Below, piece by piece: positions 51,361 to 62,045 of a stretch of 64,000 nt of DNA. How positions within the stretch are numbered: the first letter of the stretch is position 1; each line of letters starts with the position of its first letter. The stretch is from Nitrosopumilaceae archaeon (lineage in GTDB: Archaea; Thermoproteota; Nitrososphaeria; Nitrososphaerales; Nitrosopumilaceae). A program made the position numbers and the translations under genes. The DNA lies in contig JASHNR010000058.1 in NCBI GenBank assembly GCA_030041535.1, forward strand, positions 103,271 through 167,270. The letters are read 5' to 3'. The notes beneath the pieces are model-generated. The model was not told where the DNA came from, did not search any database, and saw only the letters and a list, made by a program, of their open reading frames with translations.

Positions 51361-51635
51361 GAAAGAATTTCAAAATCTGCGAGTTCTTCAACATTATCTT
51401 CGATTATAACTTTGAGTCCCTCCACTATTGCTCCAGGAGGACCGAAATTGCTCCAATCTATCACAGCATCCACATTAGATTCTTCACCTTCCAAGACTGC
51501 TTCAACACTTTTATCAGGAAGATTTCTAACCCAGCCTTTCACATTATTTTTTTCTGCAGTTTCCTTCATCCCTTGCCGAAAATAAACTCCTTGAACCTTT
51601 CCACTAACGTAAAGATGAACTCTTTTTGATGTCAT
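51357..51635 (-). CDS. acyP: Acylphosphatase
   Basis: Hydrolyses carboxyl-phosphate bonds such as acetyl phosphate. VSGKVQGVYFRQGMKETAEKN is the catalytic loop with the Arg, and VKGWVRNLPDKSVEAVLEG carries the Asn of the active site. 92 aa is normal. The frame opens at 51833, but residues before MTSKRV do not belong to the family, overlap the L2 gene in another frame, and are discarded. Confidence 0.92.
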   Translation of the reverse strand: MTSKRVHLYVSGKVQGVYFRQGMKETAEKNNVKGWVRNLPDKSVEAVLEGEESNVDAVIDWSNFGPPGAIVEGLKVIIEDNVEELADFEILS

Positions 51636-51675
51636 AAATCCGGTTTTACCTTGACTATTAATTAGCTTTAGTAGA

Positions 51676-52407
51676 TTACACTCTTTCTTTGACTCTGGAT
51701 CTTCCTGTCTTTCTTGCTGCGATGCTACCAACTTTACGTCCCGGAGGAGCATTTCTTGAAACGGTTGAACTTCTACCAACATGTTGATGTCTTCCACCAC
51801 CATGTGGGTGTACATACACTGCCTGAGCAACACCTCTTACTATTGGATACTTTCTACCCCTAGAACGCATTTTACGCCATGCCACACCTGCCCTCATGAA
51901 AGGTCTATCACCTGCTCCGCCCCCTGCAAGAACACCAATCATGGCTCGGTTCTGTGGGTGAAGGGTGGTAAACTTGCCTGATGGCAGTTTTAACGTTACA
52001 CCTTCATTGCCGTGAGAAAAGACAGTAGCATAAGAACCTGCAGATTTTACTAGAGATCCTCCGTCTCCAAAATGTCTTTCCACATTACATACAAGCGTCC
52101 CGTCAGGAATGTTTTGTATACTAATGACGTTTCCAGAAGAAATACCTGATTTTAATCCAAATTGGAATTTTGAACCTATCTTAGTACCTAAAACTGACGG
52201 AACAAGAGACCAAGTTCCATTCTCAAATCTTACTCTGGCAAGAGGCGCATCACGGCCAGTCTCATGAACTATATCAACTACCTCAGCCTCATGTTGTTCA
52301 GATAGGGTAAATCTTGGGTATTTTGCTGGAGATAACTTACCAGTATACGCTGCACGAAATTGTTTTCCGCCTCTACCCCGCCTTCTCACTAGTGGTCTTT
52401 TACCCAA
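51676..52407 (-). CDS. rpl2: Large-subunit ribosomal protein uL2
   Basis: Core protein of the peptidyl-transferase region. MGKRPLVRRRGRGGKQFRA is the basic start; VERHFGDGGSLVKSAGSY and VHPHGGGRHQHVGRSSTVSRNAPPGRKVG are universal L2 features, the last being the rRNA-contacting loop. 243 aa is the archaeal size. In most archaea it sits in the S10 operon with L3, L4, L23 and S19. Here none of those is adjacent, and it stands between acylphosphatase and divergent cdc48. Confidence 0.96.
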   Translation of the reverse strand: MGKRPLVRRRGRGGKQFRAAYTGKLSPAKYPRFTLSEQHEAEVVDIVHETGRDAPLARVRFENGTWSLVPSVLGTKIGSKFQFGLKSGISSGNVISIQNIPDGTLVCNVERHFGDGGSLVKSAGSYATVFSHGNEGVTLKLPSGKFTTLHPQNRAMIGVLAGGGAGDRPFMRAGVAWRKMRSRGRKYPIVRGVAQAVYVHPHGGGRHQHVGRSSTVSRNAPPGRKVGSIAARKTGRSRVKERV

Positions 52408-52509
52408 AGCATCGAATGTGCCCTTTCTTGTAAATTTTAATCTTCTGGTCTATTTGTTCTGGATCAAAGACAACAAAGGTATAAAAATTAGTTTGAGGCT
52501 GTTTAAACT

Positions 52510-54711
52510 ATGAGTCAGAACATGCTCTCCCTTAAGGTACTTGAGGCATATACGCGTGATGTGGGAAGAGGGGTGGCTCGTATTGATTATGATTCCATGG
52601 ATTCACTTGGTGCATCTACTGGAGACGTTATTGAGATAAAAGGCAAGAGAAGAACAGTAGCCAAATGTCTTCCACTTTATCCATCTGATGAGGGTAAAGG
52701 AATAATCAGAGTAGATGGACTAGTAAGAAATAACGCAGGTATTGCAATAGGAGATACTGTTGCGGTACGCAAGATCAAGGCGGTTGCTGCAGAAAAGGTA
52801 GTAGTTGCACCACTTGAAGCAATACCTCCAATTGATGAGAGATATCTTGCAGATGCGTTAGAAAGTGTTCCTCTAATAAAAGGAGACAACGTGATGGTTC
52901 CATATTTTGGTGGAAGACTTACTTTCCAAGTAATAGGTGTCACGCCAGCAGCAGATGCAGTGCTTGTAACTCAGAAAACTGTATTTCATATCGCAGAGAA
53001 AGGAGAGACTTTGCGCGGCGTTCCACAGGTAACCTATGAAGATATTGGCGGTCTAACTGATGAAATTAAGAAAGTTCGTGAAATGATTGAGCTTCCACTA
53101 AGACATCCTGAGATATTTGAGAAACTAGGTATTGAAGCTCCAAAGGGTGTGCTTTTGTATGGACCCCCAGGAACTGGAAAGACACTTCTTGCAAAGGCTG
53201 TTGCAAATGAAAGTAATGCTCACTTCATCAGCATTTCAGGTCCAGAGATCATGAGCAAGTTCTATGGTGAAAGCGAAGCTAGACTTAGAGAAATTTTCAA
53301 AGAAGCCAAGGAAAAATCACCGTCAATAATATTCATAGATGAAATTGATTCAATAGCGCCAAAGAGAGAAGAAGTGACAGGAGAAGTAGAAAGAAGAGTT
53401 GTATCTCAATTGTTATCGCTTATGGATGGTCTTGAGGCAAGAGGTAAAGTTATAGTAATTTCTGCCACAAACAGACCTAACGCAATAGATCCTGCACTTA
53501 GAAGACCTGGCAGATTTGATAGAGAAATTGAGATAAAGGTGCCAGACAAGAAAGGTAGAAAAGACATTCTCATGATTCATACAAGAAACATGCCTCTTAG
53601 TGACGATGTGAATTTGGACAAGATTGCCGCAATAAGCCATGGGTATGTTGGTGCAGACTTGGAATACTTGTGCAAAGAAGCAGCAATGAAATGCTTACGA
53701 AGACTGCTACCTGAACTCAACTTAGAGGATGAGAAGCTTCCTCCTGAGACTCTTGACAAGTTAATTGTAAATGATGAGGATTATCAGAATGCGCTCAAAG
53801 AGGTAACACCTTCTGGAATGCGCGAAGTCTTTATTGAAAATCCAGATGTCAGTTGGGATGAAGTTGGAGGACTGGAAACTGTCAAGCGGGAATTACAGGA
53901 GGCGGTAGAATGGCCTATGAAATACCCAACGCTGTATTCAAAGCTAGGACACAGAATGCCAAGAGGAATACTGTTGCATGGCTCAAGTGGAACTGGAAAA
54001 ACTTTGCTTGCAAAGGCCGTTGCTACTGAAAGTGAGGCCAACTTCATATCAGTAAGAGGTCCAGAGTTATTATCAAAATGGGTAGGAGAGTCGGAACGTG
54101 GAATAAGAGAGATATTCAGAAGAGCAAGACAAGCATCACCTTGTGTAATATTTTTTGATGAAATCGATTCAATAGCACCTGTCAGAGGAATTGGAGGAGA
54201 AACAGCTGTGACCGAAAGAGTAGTTAGCCAGTTGCTAACCGAACTTGACGGAATAGAGAGCCTGCGCGGCGTAGTCGTATTAGCTGCCACCAACAGAGCA
54301 GACATGATCGACACGGCACTGCTAAGACCCGGTAGATTTGACAAAATCATTTTGGTGCCTCTACCTGACAAAGAAGGAAGAAAGAAGATATTAGAAATCA
54401 ACGCAAAGGATATTCCAGTTGTAAGAGAGCCAATGATAGACAGTGCAAAGAATCCAGACTATGTAGATTTGGACAAGATTGCAGAGTCAAGTGACGGAAT
54501 GAGTGGTGCAGATGTGGCATCCATAGCCAACACAGCAGTATCCCTTGTCATACACGAGTTTCTTGCCAAGTATCCCGATCAAAAAGAGGCAGAAAAACAA
54601 GCTGCTGACGCCAAAGTAACTATGAGACACTTTGAAGAAGCTGTAAGAAAGGTAAGAACCCAGAAGGAACTCAAGATAGGCGAAAAGGTGGCAGTGCCCT
54701 ACTACAGGTAA
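52510..54711 (+). CDS. Cdc48/VCP-type AAA+ ATPase
   Basis: A double-ring unfoldase. N-domain (1-170) for substrate binding, then D1 with Walker A GPPGTGKT at 218-225 and Walker B IIFIDEID, and D2 with GSSGTGKT in place of the usual GPPGTGKT and VIFFDEID. D1 and D2 each carry the Arg-finger segment. It ends in Tyr-Tyr-Arg, matching the HbYX pattern used to open 20S proteasome gates. 733 aa. It starts leader-short at ATG 52510. GatD follows 32 nt later, in the same direction. Confidence 0.95.
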   Translation: MSQNMLSLKVLEAYTRDVGRGVARIDYDSMDSLGASTGDVIEIKGKRRTVAKCLPLYPSDEGKGIIRVDGLVRNNAGIAIGDTVAVRKIKAVAAEKVVVAPLEAIPPIDERYLADALESVPLIKGDNVMVPYFGGRLTFQVIGVTPAADAVLVTQKTVFHIAEKGETLRGVPQVTYEDIGGLTDEIKKVREMIELPLRHPEIFEKLGIEAPKGVLLYGPPGTGKTLLAKAVANESNAHFISISGPEIMSKFYGESEARLREIFKEAKEKSPSIIFIDEIDSIAPKREEVTGEVERRVVSQLLSLMDGLEARGKVIVISATNRPNAIDPALRRPGRFDREIEIKVPDKKGRKDILMIHTRNMPLSDDVNLDKIAAISHGYVGADLEYLCKEAAMKCLRRLLPELNLEDEKLPPETLDKLIVNDEDYQNALKEVTPSGMREVFIENPDVSWDEVGGLETVKRELQEAVEWPMKYPTLYSKLGHRMPRGILLHGSSGTGKTLLAKAVATESEANFISVRGPELLSKWVGESERGIREIFRRARQASPCVIFFDEIDSIAPVRGIGGETAVTERVVSQLLTELDGIESLRGVVVLAATNRADMIDTALLRPGRFDKIILVPLPDKEGRKKILEINAKDIPVVREPMIDSAKNPDYVDLDKIAESSDGMSGADVASIANTAVSLVIHEFLAKYPDQKEAEKQAADAKVTMRHFEEAVRKVRTQKELKIGEKVAVPYYR

Positions 54712-54743
54712 TTTTAATTAAATAACAATTCTAATCCAAGCAA

Positions 54744-56027
54744 ATGTCACATAGTGGATACCGTGGAAAGGGCCTTGAATTCCTAACTAAAAATAAGATA
54801 GAGATAGGAGATCTAGTGAAAGTTCAGACAGATTCGACCTATTCAGGGATTTTGATGCCTAGATACGAACACAGTGACGATGGTCACATTGTTCTCAAAC
54901 TGAAAAATGGTTACAATATAGGATTACAAATTGAAAAAATTATCAGGATAGAAGCAGAATTACATCCTTCCACGAAGAAGGAGAACAGGGCACAGCCGCA
55001 AACAGATCCTAAATTGCCCAAGATCTTACTGATATCAACCGGAGGTACCATTGCAAGCAAGATTGATTATAGAACTGGAGGAGTGTATCCAGCTCTTACA
55101 GCTGCAGAACTCAATGCAAGCGTATCAGAACTATCCAAAATAGCTAACATTGACACAGAAGTTTTGTTCTCGGAATATTCTGAAAATCTCCTGCCAGAAC
55201 ATTGGATAAAAATTGCAGAAAAACTGAATTCATATTCTAGGTCTGAATACAAAGGCATCATAGTAGCTCACGGTACAGACACTATGCAATATACAGCAGC
55301 AGCACTCTCATTTTCATTGTTAGGATTTCCAAAACCTGTAGCTTTGGTAGGTTCCCAGAGATCTTCAGACCGACCTTCTTCAGACGCTGCACTAAATCTC
55401 ATTTCAGCAGCTAGACTTCTAGTTGAAACTGATACTAATGGGATTTTTGTTGTTATGCACAATTCAATAAGCGATGATGATGTGGCATGTCATTGGGGTA
55501 CAAGGGTTAGAAAGAATCACACCAGTAAGAGAAATGCATTTCAGACAATAGGAGGATCTCCTGTTTTCATTGTAAAGAAAGACACCATTGAGAAGAATCC
55601 ATTGTTTAACCCTTTAAAGAAAACATACAGTCCTAGGATCAATTTCGATAATCAAGTCTTGCTAGTAAAATATTATCCAGGCCTTGATCCAAAGTTGATA
55701 GATTATGCAATTGATTCAGGTTACAAGGCAATTATTTTTGAAGGAACAGGTCTTGGCCATGTAGGTAAGATAATGTATGAATCAATTGTGCGTGCAAAAA
55801 GAAAGGGATTATTCATTGGAATGACATCACAGTGTATAGACGGAATTGTTCGTATGACGGTATATGACAGTGGTAGAGACTTGATGAATCTAGGTGTAGT
55901 TCCACTTGGAAATATTATTCCGGAAACTGCCCTTGTTAAAGCTATGTGGGCATTGGGCAATACTAAAGACATCAACGAAATGGAAAAGATTATGCAAGAG
56001 AACATTGTCTTTGAAATTTCAGACTAA
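54744..56027 (+). CDS. gatD: Glu-tRNA(Gln) amidotransferase subunit D
   Basis: The asparaginase-type subunit that releases ammonia from glutamine or asparagine for GatE. After an N-terminal beta domain with VKVQTDSTYSGILMPRYE, the catalytic Thr motifs are LISTGGTIASKIDY and VAHGTDTMQYTA, and the VGSQRSSDRPSSDA segment follows. 427 aa is normal. It precedes gatE by 14 nt, in one operon. The gatDE pair is the archaeal route to Gln-tRNA. Confidence 0.96.
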   Translation: MSHSGYRGKGLEFLTKNKIEIGDLVKVQTDSTYSGILMPRYEHSDDGHIVLKLKNGYNIGLQIEKIIRIEAELHPSTKKENRAQPQTDPKLPKILLISTGGTIASKIDYRTGGVYPALTAAELNASVSELSKIANIDTEVLFSEYSENLLPEHWIKIAEKLNSYSRSEYKGIIVAHGTDTMQYTAAALSFSLLGFPKPVALVGSQRSSDRPSSDAALNLISAARLLVETDTNGIFVVMHNSISDDDVACHWGTRVRKNHTSKRNAFQTIGGSPVFIVKKDTIEKNPLFNPLKKTYSPRINFDNQVLLVKYYPGLDPKLIDYAIDSGYKAIIFEGTGLGHVGKIMYESIVRAKRKGLFIGMTSQCIDGIVRMTVYDSGRDLMNLGVVPLGNIIPETALVKAMWALGNTKDINEMEKIMQENIVFEISD

Positions 56028-56041
56028 GATTTAAAACGAGT

Positions 56042-57976
56042 ATGACGATAAAACCAGAAGTGGCTGATATTCAGATAGACAAAATAGGTCTGAAAGTAGG
56101 CCTTGAGGTACATCAACAGCTTGCAACAGGCACAAAATTATTCTGTAATTGTTCCTCGGTCGAGTCAACTGATTATCCACTGAAATTTGTTCGGAAGTTA
56201 AGAATAGCAAAAAGTGAACTTGGAGAATTGGACCCTAGTGCGTTATTTGAATCTAGTAAACAGAAAACTATACTATACTATGCCAATCCTGAGAGCAGTT
56301 GCCTTGTTGAACAGGATGAAGAGCCTCCCCATGATCTCAGTCCCAACTCAAAAGAGACTGCCTTGATAATGGCTTCTGCGTTAAAAACAAACATCTTCAA
56401 TGAGATTTATGTTATGAGGAAATTGGTCATAGATGGTTCAAACACATCTGGTTTTCAGAGAACCATGCTAATTGGACTTGGCGGGGGCCTTGAAGTGGAT
56501 GGTAAAAATGTTGGTGTACAGAGTATCTGTTTAGAAGAAGATGCTGCAAAACTTCTGAATGATTCAGTTGACTTTAGAGAGTACACTTTGGACAGGTTAG
56601 GAATACCGTTAGTAGAGATTGCACTTGAACCGGTAAGTGGAACACCAGAAGAAATCAAAAAAATCGCATTAACTCTTGGGCGTTTACTGCGAGCAACCAA
56701 GAGGGTTCAGAGAGGACTTGGTTCAATAAGACAAGATGTCAATGTCTCTATAGAAGGGGGTGGAATTGTGGAAGTAAAAGGAGTGCAAAAACTGGATCAG
56801 CTTGAAAAAGTAGTTGAATATGAAGCCAAAAGACAACATGGCCTTAAGATAATATCTGATAAACTAAAAGTTTTAGATACGGAACATATCGCAAAGGAAA
56901 GAGACGTAAAAGATGTAACAGATGCTTTTAGAAATTGTAAATCAAAGACTATTCAGAAAGCGTTAGTTGACGGTGCGGTTGTAAAAGCAATCAGAGTTAA
57001 GAATTTTTCAGGCATATTCGGTTTTGAACCATATTCTGGAATTAGACTCGGTAAGCAATTAGGAGAATTAGTGAGATTCTTTGGTCTGGGAGGAATTTTT
57101 CATTCAGACGAGCTTCCAGACTATGGAATTGAAGAGGCAGAAATACAGCAAGTAAAAAAAATTCTAGAAAGCCAACAAAACGATGGTTTCTTGATTCTTG
57201 CTGGTGAGCCAAAAAAACTAGACATAGTAATTGAATCTATAATTAAAAGAATAGAAGATGCAAAAATTGGTGTACCAGCAGAAACAAGAGTGGCCACAGT
57301 CACGGGTGAAACAGTCTATCTCAGACCCAGACCAGGAGCCTCCAGAATGTATCCAGAGACTGACATACCACCAATCATAGTAACCAATAATGAATTAGAG
57401 GAGGCCAAAAAAAAGATACCAAAATCTTGGGAAGAGAGCATATTAGAACTTCAGAAACAATATGAGTTGAATCCTCAGCTTGCTTTACAGATATTTGATT
57501 CTGAATATCTAGATTTATTTGAATCCATATGCAAAGATAAAAGAATTTCTCCCAATTTTGTATCATCGGTCCTCAGTGGAACCATTACTAATCTTGAGAG
57601 GCGCGGTCTAGACTCGAAGTTATTGAAGAATTCTGACATTTCAAAAGCATTTGGGTTTTTGACAGAAGGAAAAATTGCAAAGGAATCACTTGAGATCATC
57701 TTTGAGAGCATGATGAATAAAACAGCTAGTTCTATAGAAGATGCGATTCAAAAAAATGCAATTAGCTCAGTAGAAGATAGCGATCTGAATAGCATATTAG
57801 ATGAATTGGTATTATCTAATATCAAAATAATCGAGCAACAAGGATTAAGATCTATTGGACCATTGATGGGGCTTGCAATGAAAAACCTTCGCGGAAAAGT
57901 TGACGGACAGAAAATAAATCAGTTGCTAGAAGAAAAAATAAAGTCACGAATTGACACAATCTCAAAAGGAAAGTAA
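56042..57976 (+). CDS. gatE: Glu-tRNA(Gln) amidotransferase subunit E
   Basis: Kinase/amidotransferase subunit that phosphorylates Glu-tRNA(Gln) and accepts ammonia from GatD. VGLEVHQQLATGTKLFCNCSS holds Cys ligands of the zinc site, RTMLIGLGGGLEV and LGSIRQDVNVSIEGG are core GatB/E motifs. The AspRS-like insert typical of GatE lies in the middle (around 295-420), and a GatB/YqeY-type helical tail ends the chain. 644 aa. It ends 2 nt from the convergent PII gene. Confidence 0.96.
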   Translation: MTIKPEVADIQIDKIGLKVGLEVHQQLATGTKLFCNCSSVESTDYPLKFVRKLRIAKSELGELDPSALFESSKQKTILYYANPESSCLVEQDEEPPHDLSPNSKETALIMASALKTNIFNEIYVMRKLVIDGSNTSGFQRTMLIGLGGGLEVDGKNVGVQSICLEEDAAKLLNDSVDFREYTLDRLGIPLVEIALEPVSGTPEEIKKIALTLGRLLRATKRVQRGLGSIRQDVNVSIEGGGIVEVKGVQKLDQLEKVVEYEAKRQHGLKIISDKLKVLDTEHIAKERDVKDVTDAFRNCKSKTIQKALVDGAVVKAIRVKNFSGIFGFEPYSGIRLGKQLGELVRFFGLGGIFHSDELPDYGIEEAEIQQVKKILESQQNDGFLILAGEPKKLDIVIESIIKRIEDAKIGVPAETRVATVTGETVYLRPRPGASRMYPETDIPPIIVTNNELEEAKKKIPKSWEESILELQKQYELNPQLALQIFDSEYLDLFESICKDKRISPNFVSSVLSGTITNLERRGLDSKLLKNSDISKAFGFLTEGKIAKESLEIIFESMMNKTASSIEDAIQKNAISSVEDSDLNSILDELVLSNIKIIEQQGLRSIGPLMGLAMKNLRGKVDGQKINQLLEEKIKSRIDTISKGK

Positions 57977-57978
57977 CA

Positions 57979-58320
57979 TCATATTGCATGAATTCCCTTT
58001 TGACGGCTTCCTATGTCTACTGCGGTGTCTATGTTATCAACAAAAATCTTTCCGTCGCCTACAGAGCCAGTACTTGCAGTGTCAAGAATAGTACTGATTA
58101 CTTTATCAACAATTGAATCATCCACTACTGTAAGGACATAACTTTTTACATTGAGTTTTGTGTATGAGCCTGGGGTCTTCTTAGCATCACGTATGAGTTT
58201 ACTTGATCTTCCCAATCCTTTAGCATCAAACACAGTAACACCACCAACACCAACCTTCTTTAATGCCTCAATTACGGCATCAAGCTTATCATGTAATATT
58301 ACAGCCTCTACCCTCTTCAT
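57979..58320 (-). CDS. PII-family signal protein with atypical T-loop
   Basis: A small trimeric regulator. MKRVEAVILHDKLDAVIEALKKVGVGGVTVFDAKGLGR is a clear PII start, and TGSVGDGKIFV is the B-loop for nucleotide. The T-loop segment (SSKLIRDAKKTPGSYTKLNVK) is short and lacks the usual Tyr uridylylation region. SRQKGIHAI is the C-loop. No ammonium transporter gene lies next to it, unlike many GlnK genes. ATG 58320 (Met 5 of the frame) preferred. 113 aa. Confidence 0.85.
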   Translation of the reverse strand: MKRVEAVILHDKLDAVIEALKKVGVGGVTVFDAKGLGRSSKLIRDAKKTPGSYTKLNVKSYVLTVVDDSIVDKVISTILDTASTGSVGDGKIFVDNIDTAVDIGSRQKGIHAI

Positions 58321-58382
58321 GAAAGCCAACAATTAGTCAATAGATTATAAATTTTTCATTAAGTAGTGCTAAAATTTTGTAA

Positions 58383-58467
58383 TGCGGGAGGTGGGATTTG
58401 AACCCACGAACTCCTAAGAGATAAGGTTCTGAGCCTTACGCCGTTGACCAGGCTAGGCGACCCCCGC
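58383..58467 (-). tRNA. tRNA-Leu(CAG)
   Basis: On the minus strand, acceptor GCGGGGG pairs with CTCCCGC, with discriminator A. The anticodon loop CTCAGAA is on a AAGG/CCTT-type stem, giving CAG. The long variable arm (TATCTCTTAGGAGT) is that of a class II Leu tRNA. T arm GTGGGTTCAAATCCCAC. No intron, no encoded CCA. Confidence 0.95.
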
Positions 58468-58503
58468 AACGTGAAAATTAAAACTCCAGCATAAGTGTCT
58501 TTT

Positions 58504-59067
58504 TTATGACAAAGAAGAGCGATTACGACTAATTTCATTGATAACAGAAACCGCGTTCTTTAGTTCATGGATCCTTTTTGCTCTAGTATCAGGAAAGTCA
58601 AGATTCCATGGCTGGTTGTAGAGTATTACTGATTTTCCTGCAGCAAGCATGCTTTTCGCATTCAGGGGCGAGTCATCAATGAAGATATCGTAATCAAGTT
58701 TTGCCTTTTCTGTCCCTTCCATCACGCCCACATAGTTCTTGAAGGTCACATCATGCATTTTGAGCCAATTTTTTACATCATTATGAGTAGAGTTCTCTCG
58801 TGCAGTCACTATATCTACAGTTCCCACCTTTGAAAGTTCCTTTGATGCAGAGGAAATGTTATTTTCAGTTGCAGGAATAGTTTTCCATGATTTCCAGCAC
58901 ATTGAAAGTTCTTCATAGAAATCAAATTTATCTATGTTGTATTTTTTCCAAAAGTCCCATTCTGATATGTCTGACTTCAAGATAGGGGTTCGGATTTTAT
59001 TATTATGCAATATCCAAGAATGTATGACATCTGCAAGAACTCCGTCTACATCTAGTGCAATCTTCAA
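58504..59067 (-). CDS. HAD-family phosphatase, NT5C-like
   Basis: A small HAD hydrolase. IALDVDGVLADV is the nucleophile motif (DxDxV), VDIVTARENSTHN carries motif II, and YDIFIDDSPLNAKSMLAAG is the motif III/IV region. The cap is helical and short, like the 5'(3')-deoxyribonucleotidase type. 187 aa. It follows dnaJ by 5 nt on the same strand, so it may be the last gene of the heat-shock operon. The substrate is unknown. Confidence 0.85.
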   Translation of the reverse strand: MKIALDVDGVLADVIHSWILHNNKIRTPILKSDISEWDFWKKYNIDKFDFYEELSMCWKSWKTIPATENNISSASKELSKVGTVDIVTARENSTHNDVKNWLKMHDVTFKNYVGVMEGTEKAKLDYDIFIDDSPLNAKSMLAAGKSVILYNQPWNLDFPDTRAKRIHELKNAVSVINEISRNRSSLS

Positions 59068-59072
59068 AATTC

Positions 59073-60179
59073 CTATTCCTCTCGATTAAAGCTATCATGT
59101 AGCTCTTCGAGCAATTCGCGTTGATGTTTATCTATTTTCTTTGGAATATTGATAACAAGCCGGACATATTGATCTCCTCTTCCTCTAGATCCTTGATGAG
59201 GTAAACCTTTTCCTTTTATCTTTATTATCGTATTTGGTTGACTTCCTGCCTCAACTTCGATTTTTTCAGTTCCTTCCAAGGCAGGTACTGTTAATTTCTT
59301 GCCCAGTATTGCATCAGTGATAGATATGTTTTCATCATAAAATATGTCTGCACCATCTCGCTTGAATTTGTCATGAGACTTTACTTTGATTCTAACAATA
59401 AGATCGCCGCTTATTCCGTTTGACATTGACTCGCCTTCTCCTTTAATTCTATATTCGCCGCTTTCAATACCTGGAGGGATTTCAAACGAGAAATGGTGTT
59501 TCCCTTTTTGTTTACCAGTCCCTTTACATCTAGAACACGGTCTCTCTATTATTTTGCCTTGGCCCCTACAAGTATTACATGGTTGAACAGTAACGAACGT
59601 AGAAAATCCGCTACTACGAGATGTCCTTACCTGACCATGACCGTTACAAACAGAACAGGTTCTCATGGATGTTCCAGGAGCAGCACCTGATCCCTTGCAA
59701 TCACTACATTCAATGTCTCTTGGAAGCTCGATCTCTTCTTGTTTTCCCCTAAGTACATCTTCGAGCGTTATTTCTGTATCGTATACAAGATCTGCCCCTC
59801 TTTCCCTACCGAATCCAAAATCAAAACCACTACCAAATCCAAAGCCTCCCCCTCTACCAAAGAGATTTTGAAAAATTGATTCAAAATTAGAACCAAAAAC
59901 ATCTTCGAAATTGACTTTAGATCCTTGGAATATGTCTTCGGTGCTATATCTTCCATCAACTCCGGCGTGGCCATGAGTATCATAGATCTTACGCTTCTCA
60001 GAATCTGACAAAACTGCATATGCTTCGGATATTTCTTTGAAATGTTCAGCCGCATCAGGCGATTTGTTTCTGTCTGGATGAAACTTGAGAGCCAGTTTCC
60101 GATACTGAGATTTTATCTCATCTTGAGAAGCATTCTTTTGAATACCCAAGACTTCATAATAATCGCGTTTTGTGCTCAT
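59073..60179 (-). CDS. dnaJ: DnaJ co-chaperone
   Basis: Hsp40 that brings clients to DnaK and stimulates its ATPase. The J domain carries KFHPDRNKS (HPD). A Gly/Phe-rich linker follows ([17 protein letters not shown]), then four zinc-binding repeats ([32 protein letters not shown]), then the C-terminal substrate domains. 368 aa, class A DnaJ. It follows dnaK by 38 nt on the same strand. Confidence 0.96.
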   Translation of the reverse strand: MSTKRDYYEVLGIQKNASQDEIKSQYRKLALKFHPDRNKSPDAAEHFKEISEAYAVLSDSEKRKIYDTHGHAGVDGRYSTEDIFQGSKVNFEDVFGSNFESIFQNLFGRGGGFGFGSGFDFGFGRERGADLVYDTEITLEDVLRGKQEEIELPRDIECSDCKGSGAAPGTSMRTCSVCNGHGQVRTSRSSGFSTFVTVQPCNTCRGQGKIIERPCSRCKGTGKQKGKHHFSFEIPPGIESGEYRIKGEGESMSNGISGDLIVRIKVKSHDKFKRDGADIFYDENISITDAILGKKLTVPALEGTEKIEVEAGSQPNTIIKIKGKGLPHQGSRGRGDQYVRLVINIPKKIDKHQRELLEELHDSFNREE

Positions 60180-60217
60180 GATTGTAAAATAGCGTTATTT
60201 ACTCTCTGGTATAAGCA

Positions 60218-62044
60218 TCAGTTTGTTTTTTCTCCAGCAGCCTGACCCGAACCTTCGGTAGTTCCTTGTGCACCTGCCTCGGGAGGTGGAGTTGCATTTT
60301 TGTAAAGTTCAGTACTAATGTCATTAACTAGTTTCTTCAAGGCATCAAGTTTTGGTTTTATTTCAGTAACCTCCTTGTCGAGAACATCTTTAAGTTCTTT
60401 TATTGCTTCGCTTACCTTTATTCCCTGATCTTGGGATATCTTATCTTTAAGATCTTGATTTATCAGTTTTTCAGTGGTATAGATATATTGTTGAGCTTCA
60501 TTTTTTACCTCTACCTCTTCTTTCTTCTTTTTATCCTGTTCAGAAAAGATTTCAGCATTCTTTTTCATTTTCTCAATATCATCTTTTGAAAGTTTGGTGC
60601 TTGCTGTGATTGTAATTTTGGCTTCTTTTTGAGTTGCAAGATCTTTTGCTGTAACATTGAGAATTCCGTTTGCATCTATGTCAAATTTTACCTCGATTTG
60701 TGGCACACCTCTTGGAGCTGGAGGAATACCAGACAAGTTAAAACTTCCAAGTGAGACATTATCTGAGGCCATAGGTCTTTCACCCTGCACAATATGGATA
60801 GTTACAGCAGTTTGGTTATCAGCTGCAGTTGTGAAAACTTTACTTTTAGAAGATGGAATCGTAGTATTTCTTTCTATAATAGGTTCTCGCAAACCTCCTA
60901 GTACCTCCACTCCAAGTGTTAATGGTGTGACGTCCAAGAGTACAATATCACTTGTTACTTCACCTGCTATGATGCCTGCTTGTATAGCAGCACCTAATGC
61001 CACAGCTTCCATTGGGTCCACTCCAGATTCTGGGTCCTTTCCCATTACGTTTGCTACGAATTTTCTAATGAGAGGCATTCTCGTTGGACCGCCAACAAGT
61101 ATGATTTTACTTACATCTGACGGTGACAGTTTTGCATCTTCTAATGACTTTGTCATAGACGGTCTGCATCTTTCTACTATTGGATTTATGAGCTCCTCAA
61201 ATTTTGCTCTTGTTATTTTCAGTTCCAGATTTTTCGGTCCAGAAGATGGATCGTGTGATATGAAAGGGAGGTTAACATCGGTTTCAAATACCGATGATAG
61301 TTCAATCTTTGCTTTTTCTGCTGCTTCCCTTATTCTTACCATTGCGGTATTATCTTTGCTAAGATCTATTCCAGATGATTTTCTAAAATTGTCAACGATG
61401 TAATCAATTAGGACCTTATCCATATCTGTCCCACCCAGTTGCGTATCTCCAGAGGTACTCATCACCTCAAAGACGCCTCCTCCCATTTCCATTATTGTTA
61501 CATCTAGAGTTCCACCACCCAGGTCAAATACCATTATTTTCATATCTTGCTTAGATTTATCAAGACCAAAGGCAAGTGCGGCAGCAGTAGGCTCATTAAT
61601 TATTCTAACTACCTCTAGTCCTGCTATTTGTCCAGCATCCTTAGTAGCCTGCCTTTGATTATCGTTAAAATAGGCAGGAACTGTTATCACTGCTTTATCT
61701 ATTTTCTCACCAAGAAATGCTTCAGCATCTTTTTTTATTTTCTGTAAAATGAAGGCAGATATTTGCTGCGGTTTGTACTCTTTGTCATTAATCTTAAAGG
61801 CATGATCAGTTCCCATTTTCCTTTTTGCTGCCACCACAGTTCCCGCAGGATTTGTTACCGCTTGCCTCCTTGCAGGTTCTCCCACTATAAGCTGCCCATC
61901 CTTTGTAAATGCCACCACAGATGGAAAGGCTTTGCCTCCAATAGTAGTACCCTCAGCTGCAGGAACAAGGGTTGGTTTTCCACCCACCATAGCAGCCGCC
62001 GCAGAGTTACTTGTTCCTAAATCAATACCAATAATTTTAGCCAT
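60218..62044 (-). CDS. dnaK: DnaK (Hsp70) chaperone
   Basis: ATP-dependent chaperone. Nucleotide-binding domain with [27 protein letters not shown] and [12 protein letters not shown], then the linker [10 protein letters not shown] and the substrate-binding domain. The C-terminal tail is Gly/Ala/Gln-rich. 608 aa is normal. The Hsp70 system is patchy in archaea and found in thaumarchaea and some euryarchaea. The start follows the grpE stop by 1 nt, so they are coupled. Confidence 0.97.
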   Translation of the reverse strand: MAKIIGIDLGTSNSAAAAMVGGKPTLVPAAEGTTIGGKAFPSVVAFTKDGQLIVGEPARRQAVTNPAGTVVAAKRKMGTDHAFKINDKEYKPQQISAFILQKIKKDAEAFLGEKIDKAVITVPAYFNDNQRQATKDAGQIAGLEVVRIINEPTAAALAFGLDKSKQDMKIMVFDLGGGTLDVTIMEMGGGVFEVMSTSGDTQLGGTDMDKVLIDYIVDNFRKSSGIDLSKDNTAMVRIREAAEKAKIELSSVFETDVNLPFISHDPSSGPKNLELKITRAKFEELINPIVERCRPSMTKSLEDAKLSPSDVSKIILVGGPTRMPLIRKFVANVMGKDPESGVDPMEAVALGAAIQAGIIAGEVTSDIVLLDVTPLTLGVEVLGGLREPIIERNTTIPSSKSKVFTTAADNQTAVTIHIVQGERPMASDNVSLGSFNLSGIPPAPRGVPQIEVKFDIDANGILNVTAKDLATQKEAKITITASTKLSKDDIEKMKKNAEIFSEQDKKKKEEVEVKNEAQQYIYTTEKLINQDLKDKISQDQGIKVSEAIKELKDVLDKEVTEIKPKLDALKKLVNDISTELYKNATPPPEAGAQGTTEGSGQAAGEKTN

Positions 62045-62045
62045 G

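Noticed and set aside
51636-51833. Longer N-terminus for acylphosphatase
   Set aside because: The upstream codons overlap the L2 gene in another frame and have no acylphosphatase homology. Met 51635 gives a normal family start.
53784-54401. 205-codon minus-strand frame opposite cdc48
   Set aside because: A shadow of the D2 ATPase region, with no promoter and no homology.
60657-61403. 248-codon plus-strand frame opposite dnaK
   Set aside because: It is antisense to the well-conserved DnaK coding sequence. Its translation is low-complexity Ser/Thr/Pro and shows no domain.
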